Source of the DNA: Nanobdellota archaeon
GTDB lineage: Archaea > Nanobdellota > Nanobdellia > Woesearchaeales > UBA9642
Assembly: GCA_021813435.1 (NCBI GenBank)
Contig: JAKAKR010000014.1
Coordinates: 34,889-98,888, forward strand
DNA length: 64,000 bases
Direction: 5' to 3'
In this document: positions 1-8,414 of the stretch, piece by piece
How the letters are laid out: each line of letters starts with the position of its first letter
How positions within the stretch are numbered: position 1 is the stretch's first letter
Notes under the pieces: model-generated
Told to the model about the DNA's origin: nothing
The model's input: the letters and a program-made list of their open reading frames with translations, nothing else
The model's database searches: none
Made by a program: the position numbers and the translations under genes

Positions 1-962
1 TCTTCATCTATTTTTCTAGAACCAATTAATTTTTTACCTCGTGGTATAACGAAATAAGTGTATTCATGTGAGTAAGAAAAGTTTGTTCCTTGAACTCCTC
101 TAGGATTATGCACTATCGTAACACAATGCTTCTCATATTCATCAAATATTTCATCCAAAAGAACTCCTAAATACGCCTGTTCATTATCATCAATAGCAAC
201 AATTAGAACGCCGTTTTCTGAAAGCAATTGTTTGGCTACCTCTAATCTATTTTTCATAAATGTTAACCAAGACGAATGCTTGAAATTATTATTGTAAGTA
301 AATGTATCTCCCATTCCACCACTATTATATGGGGGATCAATATAGATGCACTTAATTTTTTTCTGAAATTCTTTTTTTAAAGAATGCAATGTAAGAAGAT
401 TATTTCCTTTTATTACGAGATTCTCTCTAATATTTCCTTCGGTATCTCTTTTTAAATCTGTAACTTTCTCAACACCTTTTGCAGTGAATTTTTTGAAGCC
501 AGTTAAAACCTTCGGATCAAATAATCTATCAATTTCGTCTTGTGCTAGTATTTCATTAAAAAATATTTCATTTCTTTTTTGATCTTCTAAAGTCATTCCT
601 CCTTCCAGAACACAATCCTTGAAAGGCCATACCAATGCAACTTCTTTTCTTTCATTTAAGAATTTACCATCGATGTTTAACCCGATTTTATTTTTAAATT
701 TAGTATATGAATCACTGAGGAAGTTTTTATCTTGAATGTAATCTATGAATTTATTGATCTCGAAAACCCAATGATTTTTTATTTCTGTAAAGAATTTCTC
801 TTTGATATCTTTATCATCCAAAAGTGCTTCAATTAATTTTTTATCAATTTTAAGTGCTTCATTGATAACTTCGCTTCGTAATAATTCGCCTGATTCTTCA
901 TCAACGAAACGTAAGTCTTTTTTTAATAAGGTGGTAAGCTTTTTGTTAAAATCTTGTGTCAT
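1..962 (-). CDS. Site-specific DNA methyltransferase (type III Mod-like), C-terminus off window
   Basis: Open at the window edge and so missing from the ORF track; about 320 residues are visible, starting MTQDFNKK. Around residue 207 it has IYIDPPYNSGG, the DPPY catalytic motif of amino-methyltransferases, followed by helices typical of type III Mod proteins (SSWLTFMKNRL, LIVAIDDNE). The family transfers methyl from SAM to an adenine in a target site. A GGGGT Shine-Dalgarno-like run precedes the ATG. It is the last visible gene of a minus-strand run with a HEPN protein and two nuclease-family genes. A Res helicase partner, if present, would lie left of the window. Type III assignment is from sequence feel; a solitary methylase is possible. 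Confidence 0.85.
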   Translation of the reverse strand, partial: MTQDFNKKLTTLLKKDLRFVDEESGELLRSEVINEALKIDKKLIEALLDDKDIKEKFFTEIKNHWVFEINKFIDYIQDKNFLSDSYTKFKNKIGLNIDGKFLNERKEVALVWPFKDCVLEGGMTLEDQKRNEIFFNEILAQDEIDRLFDPKVLTGFKKFTAKGVEKVTDLKRDTEGNIRENLVIKGNNLLTLHSLKKEFQKKIKCIYIDPPYNSGGMGDTFTYNNNFKHSSWLTFMKNRLEVAKQLLSENGVLIVAIDDNEQAYLGVLLDEIFDEYEKHCVTIVHNPRGVQGTNFSYSHEYTYFVIPRGKKLIGSRKIDE

Positions 963-1013
963 TTTTATACCCCGCAATGTTTCAATATGCTGTCTTTTTA
1001 ATGTTTTCTTTTT

Positions 1014-1523
1014 TTATCTTAATCCAGATAGAACCATCGCTGCGAATTCGTGGCTTTGATTTAGTTGAGATTCATCGCCGTACAGATTCATATCTATAGT
1101 GGTATTTTTCCATTCCGTCAAATCTTCTCTTTTATCTAAATTTGACACTAATGTATGTGCTAAGTGATTTCTTATATTATTTATTCTATATAAGTGTTTT
1201 ATCAACTCGCTAATTTTAAAGGATTTTCCTTCTGTTATTTCTACATTTACTATTGATTTTTTATTATTAAATATGAATTTGTTAGAGTATATCTTTGTTA
1301 AGAATTGATTATATCTTGATTCCTTAAAGATATCTTCTATTATGTGGATCTTCCTTCCAAAATCCATGTTGTCTAAAATTAGTGCATTGAGAAATGAACC
1401 TCCAGAATATGTTTCAGAAGCAGTTTTAAAGATGAAATGTGATATTATCATATCCATATAATTGTCTATATTCAAATGGCAGTGTATTGCTCTAAGTCTA
1501 AATGAATTAACATCGTCACCCAT
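1014..1523 (-). CDS. HEPN-like protein with RX4H motif
   Basis: A mostly helical 169-residue protein. Residues 118-123 read RNHLAH, preceded by NNI, matching the RX4-6H signature of HEPN domains, which in many toxins and abortive-infection proteins act as RNases and in others only bind. The ATG follows the stop of the RecB-like gene by 2 nt with GGAG in the end of that gene, so translation is probably coupled. The DNA methyltransferase follows 51 nt later. The family is inferred from one motif and helical make-up; RNase or toxin activity is not shown. Confidence 0.5.
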   Translation of the reverse strand: MGDDVNSFRLRAIHCHLNIDNYMDMIISHFIFKTASETYSGGSFLNALILDNMDFGRKIHIIEDIFKESRYNQFLTKIYSNKFIFNNKKSIVNVEITEGKSFKISELIKHLYRINNIRNHLAHTLVSNLDKREDLTEWKNTTIDMNLYGDESQLNQSHEFAAMVLSGLR

Positions 1524-1525
1524 GA

Positions 1526-2716
1526 TTATTCTCCGTCATTCTTTCCCAAACTTATTCTATGATTCTTCTCAATCTCGAAGTATTTTTCAACTTTTCGTCG
1601 TATATCCGAAGGCCAATCATCGACCGCTTTCTTTAGTGCGTTCGTGTCCAATCCAGATACTTCTTGCCACTTCTTTAATTTATGTAATAACTCTTCTAAT
1701 TCTGTACGTTCAGGAGTACCTTTCGAAGGAACAGATACCGATTCATACTCCTTCACAGAGACTTTTTTATCTGAACCAAATATAGTATTTACTTCATGGT
1801 CTTTAGAATACTTAATCAACGCCTCTTTCAGGTCTTCTAGTTCTTTATCGAGTTCTTGTTCAACTTTCTTCTTTTGAGCATAGACTTCAGCGTATTTATT
1901 GACTAATTTTACGCCGTCTTCCTTTAGATATTTATTTGCCGGCAATTCCATTGTTTTGTATTTATGTTTCCATGCAGGACAGATCTGCTGATATTCACAC
2001 CAATTACATAGACCGCTAACTGTTGGCTCGAACTTCTTCTCTTTCTCAACTTGAGAGATTACCCCCAATATCTCTTTCTTTAACTCTTTTAATTCGGAAA
2101 CAGTCCTCTCAGTAGTGAGTTCTTTGTCAAACACTACTAGATGCCACACTAGCTTAACTTTCTTGGCATCCTTGAAATTCTCTCTAACCCATATAGAATA
2201 TAGTGCTAATTGTCTATCCTCTTCGAGCTTTGATTGTACCGGCATCTTAGAATACGTCTTATAATCATGTATCTCATAATGACCTTTGGATTTTTCTAAT
2301 AATAAGTCAATTCTTACATGATACCAATAATCCGGCTTCAATTCTAGCTTATATTCAGTCTCAACACCTATTATTCGCCCTTGATTGAATGGATGATATG
2401 TTTTATAATAGTCTCGGATGAATCTTTCTCCTTGCTTCTTATAATGCTCCTGCTTAAAGCCAGGATCCATCTTAACATCTTTATGCCATGTCTTATCCCA
2501 CAAATCATTATAGAAATCAATGAGTTCATCAACAGTATCAAGCTTTTCCTTCAACAAATCTCGGTAAAGCTTCTCAAACACTTCGTGAACACGCTTACCG
2601 AGAAAAAGACTAATCGCTTCAGGCAATTCGATATCCTCTTTATCCACATATTTAAATTTATACTTAAGTTTACAATCTTCAAAACATGTTAATTTGGAGT
2701 GAGAGTAGTCGGTCAT
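1526..2716 (-). CDS. RecB/Cas4-like PD-(D/E)XK nuclease with Fe-S type cysteines
   Basis: 396 residues. The N-terminus SHSKLTCFEDCKLKYKF is typical of RecB-family nucleases and supplies a cysteine. It is followed by GKRVHE near residue 40, then RIDLLLE and EIHDYKT (about 134-152), the D..(D/E)XK active site, then the QLALYS motif. GLCNWCEYQQIC near residue 235 would complete a Cas4/AddB-like 4Fe-4S cluster. A helical, charged tail of about 140 residues is extra compared with Cas4. The family cuts or trims DNA ends. It sits between GIY-YIG and HEPN genes with gaps of 4 and 2 nt, so it is surely co-transcribed. No CRISPR array is visible. Confidence 0.85.
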   Translation of the reverse strand: MTDYSHSKLTCFEDCKLKYKFKYVDKEDIELPEAISLFLGKRVHEVFEKLYRDLLKEKLDTVDELIDFYNDLWDKTWHKDVKMDPGFKQEHYKKQGERFIRDYYKTYHPFNQGRIIGVETEYKLELKPDYWYHVRIDLLLEKSKGHYEIHDYKTYSKMPVQSKLEEDRQLALYSIWVRENFKDAKKVKLVWHLVVFDKELTTERTVSELKELKKEILGVISQVEKEKKFEPTVSGLCNWCEYQQICPAWKHKYKTMELPANKYLKEDGVKLVNKYAEVYAQKKKVEQELDKELEDLKEALIKYSKDHEVNTIFGSDKKVSVKEYESVSVPSKGTPERTELEELLHKLKKWQEVSGLDTNALKKAVDDWPSDIRRKVEKYFEIEKNHRISLGKNDGE

Positions 2717-2720
2717 TTTT

Positions 2721-3182
2721 TTATTTACTCGAGTGTTTGCTAAACTTGTGTGTTGTTTTATTATTGAATTCTGGAAGTCTTCGGAACTTATCTAAATATT
2801 TTGCAATCATAACATATTCATGTTTAGCCACTTCCCCCATTTTTTTCCAATCCCCTGTTTTTGGATTGGTGGTATCTGCATCGATGTACGAAACGGACGT
2901 GTATAATTTGCTTATTAATTTATTATACTGCGGGTACTTATATCTTACGCGATCAGCACCGCCATGTTGTAATTTTCCTTTGATAGTATTATCAAATTGC
3001 TTTAATCGCGCTTTTAGTCCACCTTTGGAATTAGTCATCCCTATATATATTATCTCTTTTATTAGGGAAAATTTTTTCCCTGTAATATTTTTATCGGTTT
3101 TTGCAATAATATATACCCCGGGATAATTGATTTGGGGGATATTGTCTCTGTTGTTCCAATCGGTCCATCTTGAAAATGGCAT
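2721..3182 (-). CDS. GIY-YIG nuclease domain protein
   Basis: 153 residues from the ATG at 3182; the track extends to a GTG at 3194, but GGTGAT lies just before the ATG. PGVYII and IIYIGMTNSKGG form the GIY-YIG core, KARLKQF gives the conserved Arg, AKHEYVMI a candidate catalytic Glu and LPEFNNK the terminal Asn. This is a single-domain endonuclease fold, as in homing, repair and restriction enzymes. It lies 4 nt upstream of the RecB-like gene, so two unrelated nuclease folds are coupled here. Target unknown. Confidence 0.75.
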   Translation of the reverse strand: MPFSRWTDWNNRDNIPQINYPGVYIIAKTDKNITGKKFSLIKEIIYIGMTNSKGGLKARLKQFDNTIKGKLQHGGADRVRYKYPQYNKLISKLYTSVSYIDADTTNPKTGDWKKMGEVAKHEYVMIAKYLDKFRRLPEFNNKTTHKFSKHSSK

Positions 3183-3207
3183 CACTTTTATCACCGCGCA
3201 ATTTTTT

Positions 3208-3621
3208 TCACGTTTTATCTTCTCTTTGTATCTTATCCAATACGAGGTTAATTATAACTAAAACTATTGTAAACAAAAGAATAAAAAGACCGCTTCCTCT
3301 GAATCCACGAAGACTTATAATGACACTCATAATTACCCCAATAGATACTGGGGCGAGTATGGCTGCTATAACTAATTTTTGGGCGCCCTCTTTTCTGTTC
3401 GACATATGTCTGAACTTATTAAACTCTTCTTCTATCTGTGTGAAATATTTAGCACGTTCCTTTTTGATTAGCTTATTGAAAATTATTTTTACACTAAAAA
3501 ATATAAATAAGATTGGATACGTGATATAAATAACAAACCAGAATAGGAGATGGAGAAGTATCGCTAATTGACCGATTCTTTTAAAAAAATTAATAATATC
3601 GTGATCTTGGTTTGTATTCAT
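3208..3621 (-). CDS. Small membrane protein in nuclease operon
   Basis: 137 residues, unrecognised family. Two hydrophobic blocks stand out: residues about 17-48 (LAILLHLLFWFVIYITYPIL, aromatic-rich) and about 85-130 (AAILAPVSIGVIMSVII then LFILLFTIVLVIINLVL), with a charged helix between. It probably has three or four membrane segments. It lies 25 nt upstream of the GIY-YIG gene and 12 nt downstream of the zinc-ribbon gene. Membrane proteins are common partners in defence operons, but that role is only inferred from position. Confidence 0.55.
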   Translation of the reverse strand: MNTNQDHDIINFFKRIGQLAILLHLLFWFVIYITYPILFIFFSVKIIFNKLIKKERAKYFTQIEEEFNKFRHMSNRKEGAQKLVIAAILAPVSIGVIMSVIISLRGFRGSGLFILLFTIVLVIINLVLDKIQREDKT

Positions 3622-3633
3622 TCTGTGTGGTCT

Positions 3634-3777
3634 CTAAACATGTTTTCTTTCACAGTATCCATTGCCGCATTTAGGGCACTTGCTAAAAAAACAAATATTA
3701 CATCCTACATAGCCGCATTTTTTGCAAATGTTTTCTGTTGTAGTATATCTCTTACAACTTTTACAGCTTTTGCTCAT
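3634..3777 (-). CDS. 47-aa zinc-ribbon protein
   Basis: The track ORF starts at 3825, but that extension overlaps the glycosylase gene. The ATG at 3777 follows GAGGTG at good spacing and gives MSKSCKSCKRY. Cysteine pairs CKSC, CKKC, CNIC and CPKC plus a C-terminal CERKH give enough ligands for two zinc sites in 47 residues. No family is recognised. Such small ribbons usually bind nucleic acid or protein partners. It lies between the DNA glycosylase and the membrane protein in the same run. Confidence 0.6.
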   Translation of the reverse strand: MSKSCKSCKRYTTTENICKKCGYVGCNICFFSKCPKCGNGYCERKHV

Positions 3778-3803
3778 AGTCACACCTCGTGTTGTGTCGG
3801 CGT

Positions 3804-4277
3804 TTATGTATTTATCTTCTCCCATTCATCTAATTTCTTCTTGAACGGCGTAGCGTTCGCAGATGATGTTGAAGGCATAATGAAGTACTTAACTCCATCG
3901 AATCGTTCGATATGCTTATCGTACTCCTCAGCAGATTTTTTTCCGTTGAAAACAATCGTATTGATAGATAGATAATTATCTAATAATTTACCAATCTCGT
4001 TTGGTGTACCATCAGTTATTGCAGAATCTGAACTCCCCTTTCGTTCACACGATTCTAAAGAATCCCACAGTCCGACATGATTCCTAAGCAATTGCTCAAC
4101 GCGCGCAGCATAACTGATCGTGGGATCAAAATCATATAATTGTCCCATGATCTTCCAGAATTGGTTTCTGGGATTCGCGTAATATTCCTGTTTTTTTATT
4201 GACTCATCGCTCGGCATTGATCCTAATATGAGAATTTCTGTCTTATCATTGACTACGGGTTCTAATGACTTTTTCAT
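3804..4277 (-). CDS. DNA-deoxyinosine (hypoxanthine)/uracil DNA glycosylase
   Basis: Contains ILGSMPSDESIKKQEYYANP followed by RNQFWKIM, the signature of the hypoxanthine-DNA glycosylase branch of the uracil-DNA glycosylase superfamily, and a C-terminal MPSTSSANA loop. The family removes deaminated purines or uracil to start base excision repair. The ATG at 4277 follows GGGGGAT, while the upstream ATG at 4295 is only about 17 nt from the TATA box and would precede the transcript start. First gene of the minus-strand run that ends with the DNA methyltransferase. It may belong to the housekeeping genome, with the island fused behind it. Confidence 0.85.
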   Translation of the reverse strand: MKKSLEPVVNDKTEILILGSMPSDESIKKQEYYANPRNQFWKIMGQLYDFDPTISYAARVEQLLRNHVGLWDSLESCERKGSSDSAITDGTPNEIGKLLDNYLSINTIVFNGKKSAEEYDKHIERFDGVKYFIMPSTSSANATPFKKKLDEWEKINT

Positions 4278-4306
4278 GAATCCCCCAGTATCCATTTCTA
4301 TATCTT

Positions 4307-4318
4307 CCTTTATATAGT
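4307..4318 (-). promoter_or_regulatory. TATA box of the glycosylase-methylase run
   Basis: On the minus strand the sequence reads CTATATAAAGG, about 35 nt before the ATG at 4277. It is the only clear promoter seen for the seven-gene run. Confidence 0.6.
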
Positions 4319-4362
4319 TAACGCAAATATTCTATATGTTTTGTGCTCACTCCCCGCACGAA

Positions 4363-4433
4363 AAAATCCGACTTGCGGATTTTAGCGTCCTAAAAATTCG
4401 CTTTTCTGGGCAGAATCCTCTTTGCGAATTTTT
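4363..4433. repeat. Two adjacent perfect hairpins in a divergent intergenic region
   Basis: AAAATCCG pairs with CGGATTTT (4363-4383, 5-nt loop) and AAAAATTCGC pairs with GCGAATTTTT (4392-4433, 22-nt loop). They lie between the divergent glycosylase and lhr promoters, so they are not ordinary terminators. They could be an insertion remnant, protein-binding sites or a small RNA. Confidence 0.6.
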
Positions 4434-4454
4434 TTGACTCTCCACTGCTGCATA

Positions 4455-4465
4455 AACTATATAAG
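4455..4465 (+). promoter_or_regulatory. TATA box of lhr
   Basis: AACTATATAAGG lies about 40 nt before the chosen lhr ATG at 4500 and inside the 5' extension of the track ORF. This argues against the start at 4422. Confidence 0.65.
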
Positions 4466-4499
4466 GAGTGTATTGTTCTTTATAGTTGGAGCGAGAGCT

Positions 4500-7400
4500 A
4501 TGACGATTAGCTTTATGGATAAGCCCTATGCGGAAGATGAAACGTTAGAGATATTCATACCGCTCGTAAAAACCTGGTTTCAGAGCAAATTCGGCCATTT
4601 CTCCCCGCCGCAGACATTCTCGGTCAATCATATCCATAAAAAAAAGAACACCTTGATCTCAAGCCCCACAGGCTCTGGCAAGACGCTTTCTGCGTTTGCA
4701 GCAATCCTGAATGAACTCATCGCTTTATCGTCTAAAGACCAATTGGAGAACAGGGTCTATTGCATCTATATCTCTCCATTAAAGGCCCTTGCAAACGACA
4801 TTGAACGAAACCTTAACACGCCATTAGAAGAGATCAAGTCCTTAGCAGAAGAAAAGGTCAAGGGCGCTTCAAAAAAGATCAATCTCAAAGTCGCCATCAG
4901 GACAGGCGACACCACTACCTCTGAAAAAGCGGCAATGCTCAAAAAGACCCCGCACATACTGATAACGACCCCGGAATCATTCACGATCATGCTCACCAGC
5001 CAAAAATTTCGTGAAAAGATGCGCGCAGTCGACTGGGTCATTGTCGACGAGATCCATGCATTAGCATCCTCCAAGCGGGGAACACAATTAATGGTCGGGC
5101 TTGAACGATTGCACGCATTAGTACAACAAAACACCCCGGAAAAGGCATTCACGCGCATAGGACTATCAGCAACTGTTTCACCACTGGAAAAGATTGCGCA
5201 ATTTCTTGTCGGAATGGAACACGCAGGGTTAGGACAGTTCCGTGACTGCGACATCATTGATGTCCAGGCAATAAAAAAATTAGACCTCAAGGTCTTAAGC
5301 CCAGTGCCTGACCTTATCGCTTCAGACTATACCACGACCTCAACAGCACTCTACAAACTTCTGGACTCACTCATCCAAAGCCATAAGACCACACTCATAT
5401 TTACCAATACCCGGTCAGCAACAGAGCGCATAGTCCACCACTTAAAGGACCGGTTCCCCCAGAATTATACTAAACTTGAAGAGGGAGAGGATGTCAGGAC
5501 CGCTAAGGACGCAACTGATATTGATGAACTCCAGAAGATCACTGCGCAATCCTATATCGGCGCGCACCATTCATCATTAAGCAAGGAACACCGGCTCAAT
5601 ATCGAGAGGCGATTGAAAGAAGGCAAACTCAAATGCGTAGTCTCAAGTACAAGCCTCGAACTCGGAATAGACATCGGCTACATTGACCTTGTCATTCTTT
5701 TAGGAAGCCCGAAGAGTGTCGCGCGCGCATTGCAGCGCATCGGACGATCAGGACATAAACTCCATGATGTCAGCAAGGGACGCATCATAGTCCAGGACCG
5801 GGATGATCTTGTCGAATGCGCAGTACTCCTGAAGGCAGCGATTGAAAAAAAGATCGACAAGGTGTCAATCCCAGAAAATGCTCTTGACGTACTCGCGCAG
5901 GAAATCTACGGCATGGCAATAGAGGATCCCAAGCATATCGACGAGATATTTCGCATCATCACTGCAGCATACCCTTACCGCAATCTCAAACGCGAATCAT
6001 TCACCGGAATCATCAACTACCTTGCAGGACAATACGTCTCTTTAGAAGAGCGTCACGTCTACGCCAAGATCTGGTTTGACCCGGATACTGGAATGATCGG
6101 CAAGAAAGGAAAACTTGCACGCATGCTCTACCTGACAAACCTGGGCACAATCCCTGACGAATCATTCGTCACAGTAAAATTGCAAGGGTCAGGAACTGAT
6201 GAGAAAGGAGCATTCATCGGAAAGATCGACGAACAATTCCTGGAACGATTAAAAAAAGGTGACGTATTCGTTTTAGGAGGAAACACGTACGAGTATATCC
6301 ACAGCCAGGGCATGACTGCATTCGTCAAATCATCAATCAATCGCCCGCCCACTGTTCCAAGTTGGGTCTCAGAGACACTCCCACTCTCATTTGATCTTGC
6401 CCATGAGATCGGAAGATTTCGCAGGTACATGAATGAATACTTTGAGAAAGACGCCCCGCGAATAGAGATCGAGCGATTCATCAACACCTACCTTTATGTC
6501 GACGAATACGGTGCAAAGGCAATCTATAATTATTTTCGTGACCAATACGCATTCTCAAAGATCCCGACAGACAAAAGACTGCTCATAGAATACTTCAATG
6601 ACGGGCAGCATAAATACATCCTCTTCCACGCATTATACGGCAGAAGGGTCAATGATGTCTTAAGCCGCGCGCTCGGCTATGTCATCAGCAGGATGCAGCA
6701 CAAGGATGTAGAGATCAATATCAATGACAATGGATTCTATATCAGAACGCAGGACACCATCCAGGCGTCACGCGCATTCAAACTCATCAAATCACAGGAC
6801 TTGCGCAAGATTGCAGAATTATCCTTAGACAAGACTGAAGTTCTTGCGCGAAGATTCAGGCATTGCGCTGCGCGCTCACTCATGATCCTGCGCAGTTATA
6901 TGGGCAAACGAAAGACTGTCAGCCGCCAGCAGTTGAACTCAAAATTCTTAATCAGCAGTGTTCGAAGGATAAGCGAAGATTTCCCTATCCTTAAAGAGGC
7001 AAAGCGCGAAGTCCTTGAGGACTTGATGGATATTGCGCATGCAACACAGGTCTTTGCAGAGATAGAATCAGGACGGATACACATCGAAGAATATTCAACA
7101 GACATCCCCAGTCCCTTTGCATTCAACCTCATCACCATGGGCTATACTGACATCATGAAAATAGAGGATCGGATAGCATTCGTAAAGCGCATGCATGAGA
7201 TGGTCCAGGCAAAGATCTCACTAAAAAATGGTCGGGAAAAACCCTTGACCATAACACCGCAAGAATTTGATTATGACACCTTCTGGAAGGATGAGACTGC
7301 GCAGCGTGAAGAACTCGAATCCGAGAAACTTGAACAATTAAAGCGCATGGCGTGGTCGCTTGAAAACATTCCTTATCCCCTGCGCGAGCACATGGTTGAA

Positions 7401-7565
7401 ATCCTTGAAGGAAAGACTGCGGTGCGCGAGGACTTTATCAGCGCATTGAAACTTCTGAAACAGGACATCATGCAGCACTGGCCAAAAGAACTCTGGAAGG
7501 CGCTCTACGCGCGGCTCATTGCATTAGGGGAACTTGAGAAAGATTTTCTGGACAATCACTCATGA
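4500..7565 (+). CDS. lhr: Large helicase-related protein Lhr (superfamily 2)
   Basis: 1021 residues from the ATG at 4500, which follows GGAG and a TATA box. Motifs in order: SSPTGSGKT (Walker A, about 55-63), VDEIHA (DExH box), LSATVSP, then RIGRSGHK (motif VI), then the long winged-helix/beta C-terminal half typical of archaeal Lhr-core. Lhr is an ATP-dependent 3'-5' DNA helicase linked to DNA repair and RNA:DNA unwinding. The length fits the archaeal family. The end overlaps the convergent small membrane gene by 6 nt. Stand-alone gene with its own promoter. Confidence 0.92.
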   Translation: MTISFMDKPYAEDETLEIFIPLVKTWFQSKFGHFSPPQTFSVNHIHKKKNTLISSPTGSGKTLSAFAAILNELIALSSKDQLENRVYCIYISPLKALANDIERNLNTPLEEIKSLAEEKVKGASKKINLKVAIRTGDTTTSEKAAMLKKTPHILITTPESFTIMLTSQKFREKMRAVDWVIVDEIHALASSKRGTQLMVGLERLHALVQQNTPEKAFTRIGLSATVSPLEKIAQFLVGMEHAGLGQFRDCDIIDVQAIKKLDLKVLSPVPDLIASDYTTTSTALYKLLDSLIQSHKTTLIFTNTRSATERIVHHLKDRFPQNYTKLEEGEDVRTAKDATDIDELQKITAQSYIGAHHSSLSKEHRLNIERRLKEGKLKCVVSSTSLELGIDIGYIDLVILLGSPKSVARALQRIGRSGHKLHDVSKGRIIVQDRDDLVECAVLLKAAIEKKIDKVSIPENALDVLAQEIYGMAIEDPKHIDEIFRIITAAYPYRNLKRESFTGIINYLAGQYVSLEERHVYAKIWFDPDTGMIGKKGKLARMLYLTNLGTIPDESFVTVKLQGSGTDEKGAFIGKIDEQFLERLKKGDVFVLGGNTYEYIHSQGMTAFVKSSINRPPTVPSWVSETLPLSFDLAHEIGRFRRYMNEYFEKDAPRIEIERFINTYLYVDEYGAKAIYNYFRDQYAFSKIPTDKRLLIEYFNDGQHKYILFHALYGRRVNDVLSRALGYVISRMQHKDVEININDNGFYIRTQDTIQASRAFKLIKSQDLRKIAELSLDKTEVLARRFRHCAARSLMILRSYMGKRKTVSRQQLNSKFLISSVRRISEDFPILKEAKREVLEDLMDIAHATQVFAEIESGRIHIEEYSTDIPSPFAFNLITMGYTDIMKIEDRIAFVKRMHEMVQAKISLKNGREKPLTITPQEFDYDTFWKDETAQREELESEKLEQLKRMAWSLENIPYPLREHMVEILEGKTAVREDFISALKLLKQDIMQHWPKELWKALYARLIALGELEKDFLDNHS

Positions 7566-7880
7566 TTGCGATGCTTGCCGTTGAGAGACTGCAATATAAT
7601 GCGTGATGCGCTCATCAATAGAAGGACGCTTCTGCTGTAGGGTATCCTCGATTTTTGCGCATAATGACTGCACTTCAGCGCTTAACCGTCGGGGGAACTG
7701 ATTACGTATCTTTGTGATGCTGCTATACAGTTCATCCGCGGCATAATAATCCATCCCCGGATCATATGCGTTCTGGAATGATTCCAATTGTGCGCGCGCC
7801 TTTTTCTCGTGATGAGTCTGGTACGCCTTGCGAAGAAAATATCCTGCACCAATGAGCACAGGAATGCCAATCCAGTTCAT
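7560..7880 (-). CDS. Membrane-anchored hypothetical protein
   Basis: 106 residues. The N-terminus IGIPVLIGAGYFL is one short membrane segment, followed by a basic, helical cytoplasmic stretch with HHEKKARAQ and later FPRRLSAEVQSL. Family not recognised. It converges on lhr with a 6-nt overlap. Low-complexity helical content suggests a membrane-tethered adaptor, but nothing in the sequence defines a role. Confidence 0.55.
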   Translation of the reverse strand: MNWIGIPVLIGAGYFLRKAYQTHHEKKARAQLESFQNAYDPGMDYYAADELYSSITKIRNQFPRRLSAEVQSLCAKIEDTLQQKRPSIDERITHYIAVSQRQASQS

Positions 7881-7956
7881 GCACTACCCGAGACATGTAG
7901 ATATATAAAATTTACGCTTTACTGCGGTGTCACGTTGAGAATTTTTGCATTGCAAT

Positions 7957-8007
7957 GCCGCGCTCACATCGCGTAGAGTATCGCGTTTGATGACGAGTCA
8001 TTTGGAG
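7957..8007. repeat. Possible dispersed intergenic repeat, copy 1
   Basis: The stretch GCCGCGCTCACATCGC ... GTATC ... TGACGAG ... ATTTG resembles the reverse complement of 53523-53588 over about 50 nt with small gaps. It lies in the 190-nt gap between 7880 and 8069, where no gene is seen. The similarity was judged by eye and needs an alignment. Confidence 0.35.
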
Positions 8008-8068
8008 CATGTATGGTTATCAGAAAGTTCGCTGGGCGGCATTGTTGCTGTGGTTGACATAATCCGTT

Positions 8069-8410
8069 TTACCACTTATCAACACTTGCATTCACTGATT
8101 CATACCAGGATCTTACAATATCCTTGATCTTTTGCTTGAGCAGTTCCTTGTTGCGCAGTTTATAGGTAAAGATGTATCCGCCGCCATCAAGATTTTCCTG
8201 GTAGCGCTCGACAAGCTCTTTGGAAAAGAATCGCTTCATCATCTTCTGGACTGTAGTGCGGTCAAGACTGAGCTTTTTGGAGATGTCCTGGATTGTGATC
8301 GGCTGCTTTTCCTTGATCATGAACTCGATCAGTTTATACTCTGACTTGCGCAAATCAAGACTGCAGCGTATGACTTCCTCGATCTTGATCGGTTTGCAGG
8401 CAAATTCCAT
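8069..8410 (-). CDS. Winged-helix transcriptional regulator
   Basis: 113 residues. Residues about 36-75 (ITIQDISKKLSLDRTTVQKM) form a helix-turn-helix of the MarR/TrmB-like type, followed by a wing region (YQENLDGGGYIFTYKL) and a C-terminal amphipathic helix likely used for dimerisation. It starts 4 nt after the thioredoxin stop, so the two are co-transcribed. It may sense or control redox or substrate state together with that thioredoxin, which is inference. Two cysteines (Cys5, Cys16) lie near the N-terminus. Confidence 0.8.
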   Translation of the reverse strand: MEFACKPIKIEEVIRCSLDLRKSEYKLIEFMIKEKQPITIQDISKKLSLDRTTVQKMMKRFFSKELVERYQENLDGGGYIFTYKLRNKELLKQKIKDIVRSWYESVNASVDKW

Positions 8411-8414
8411 AGGT

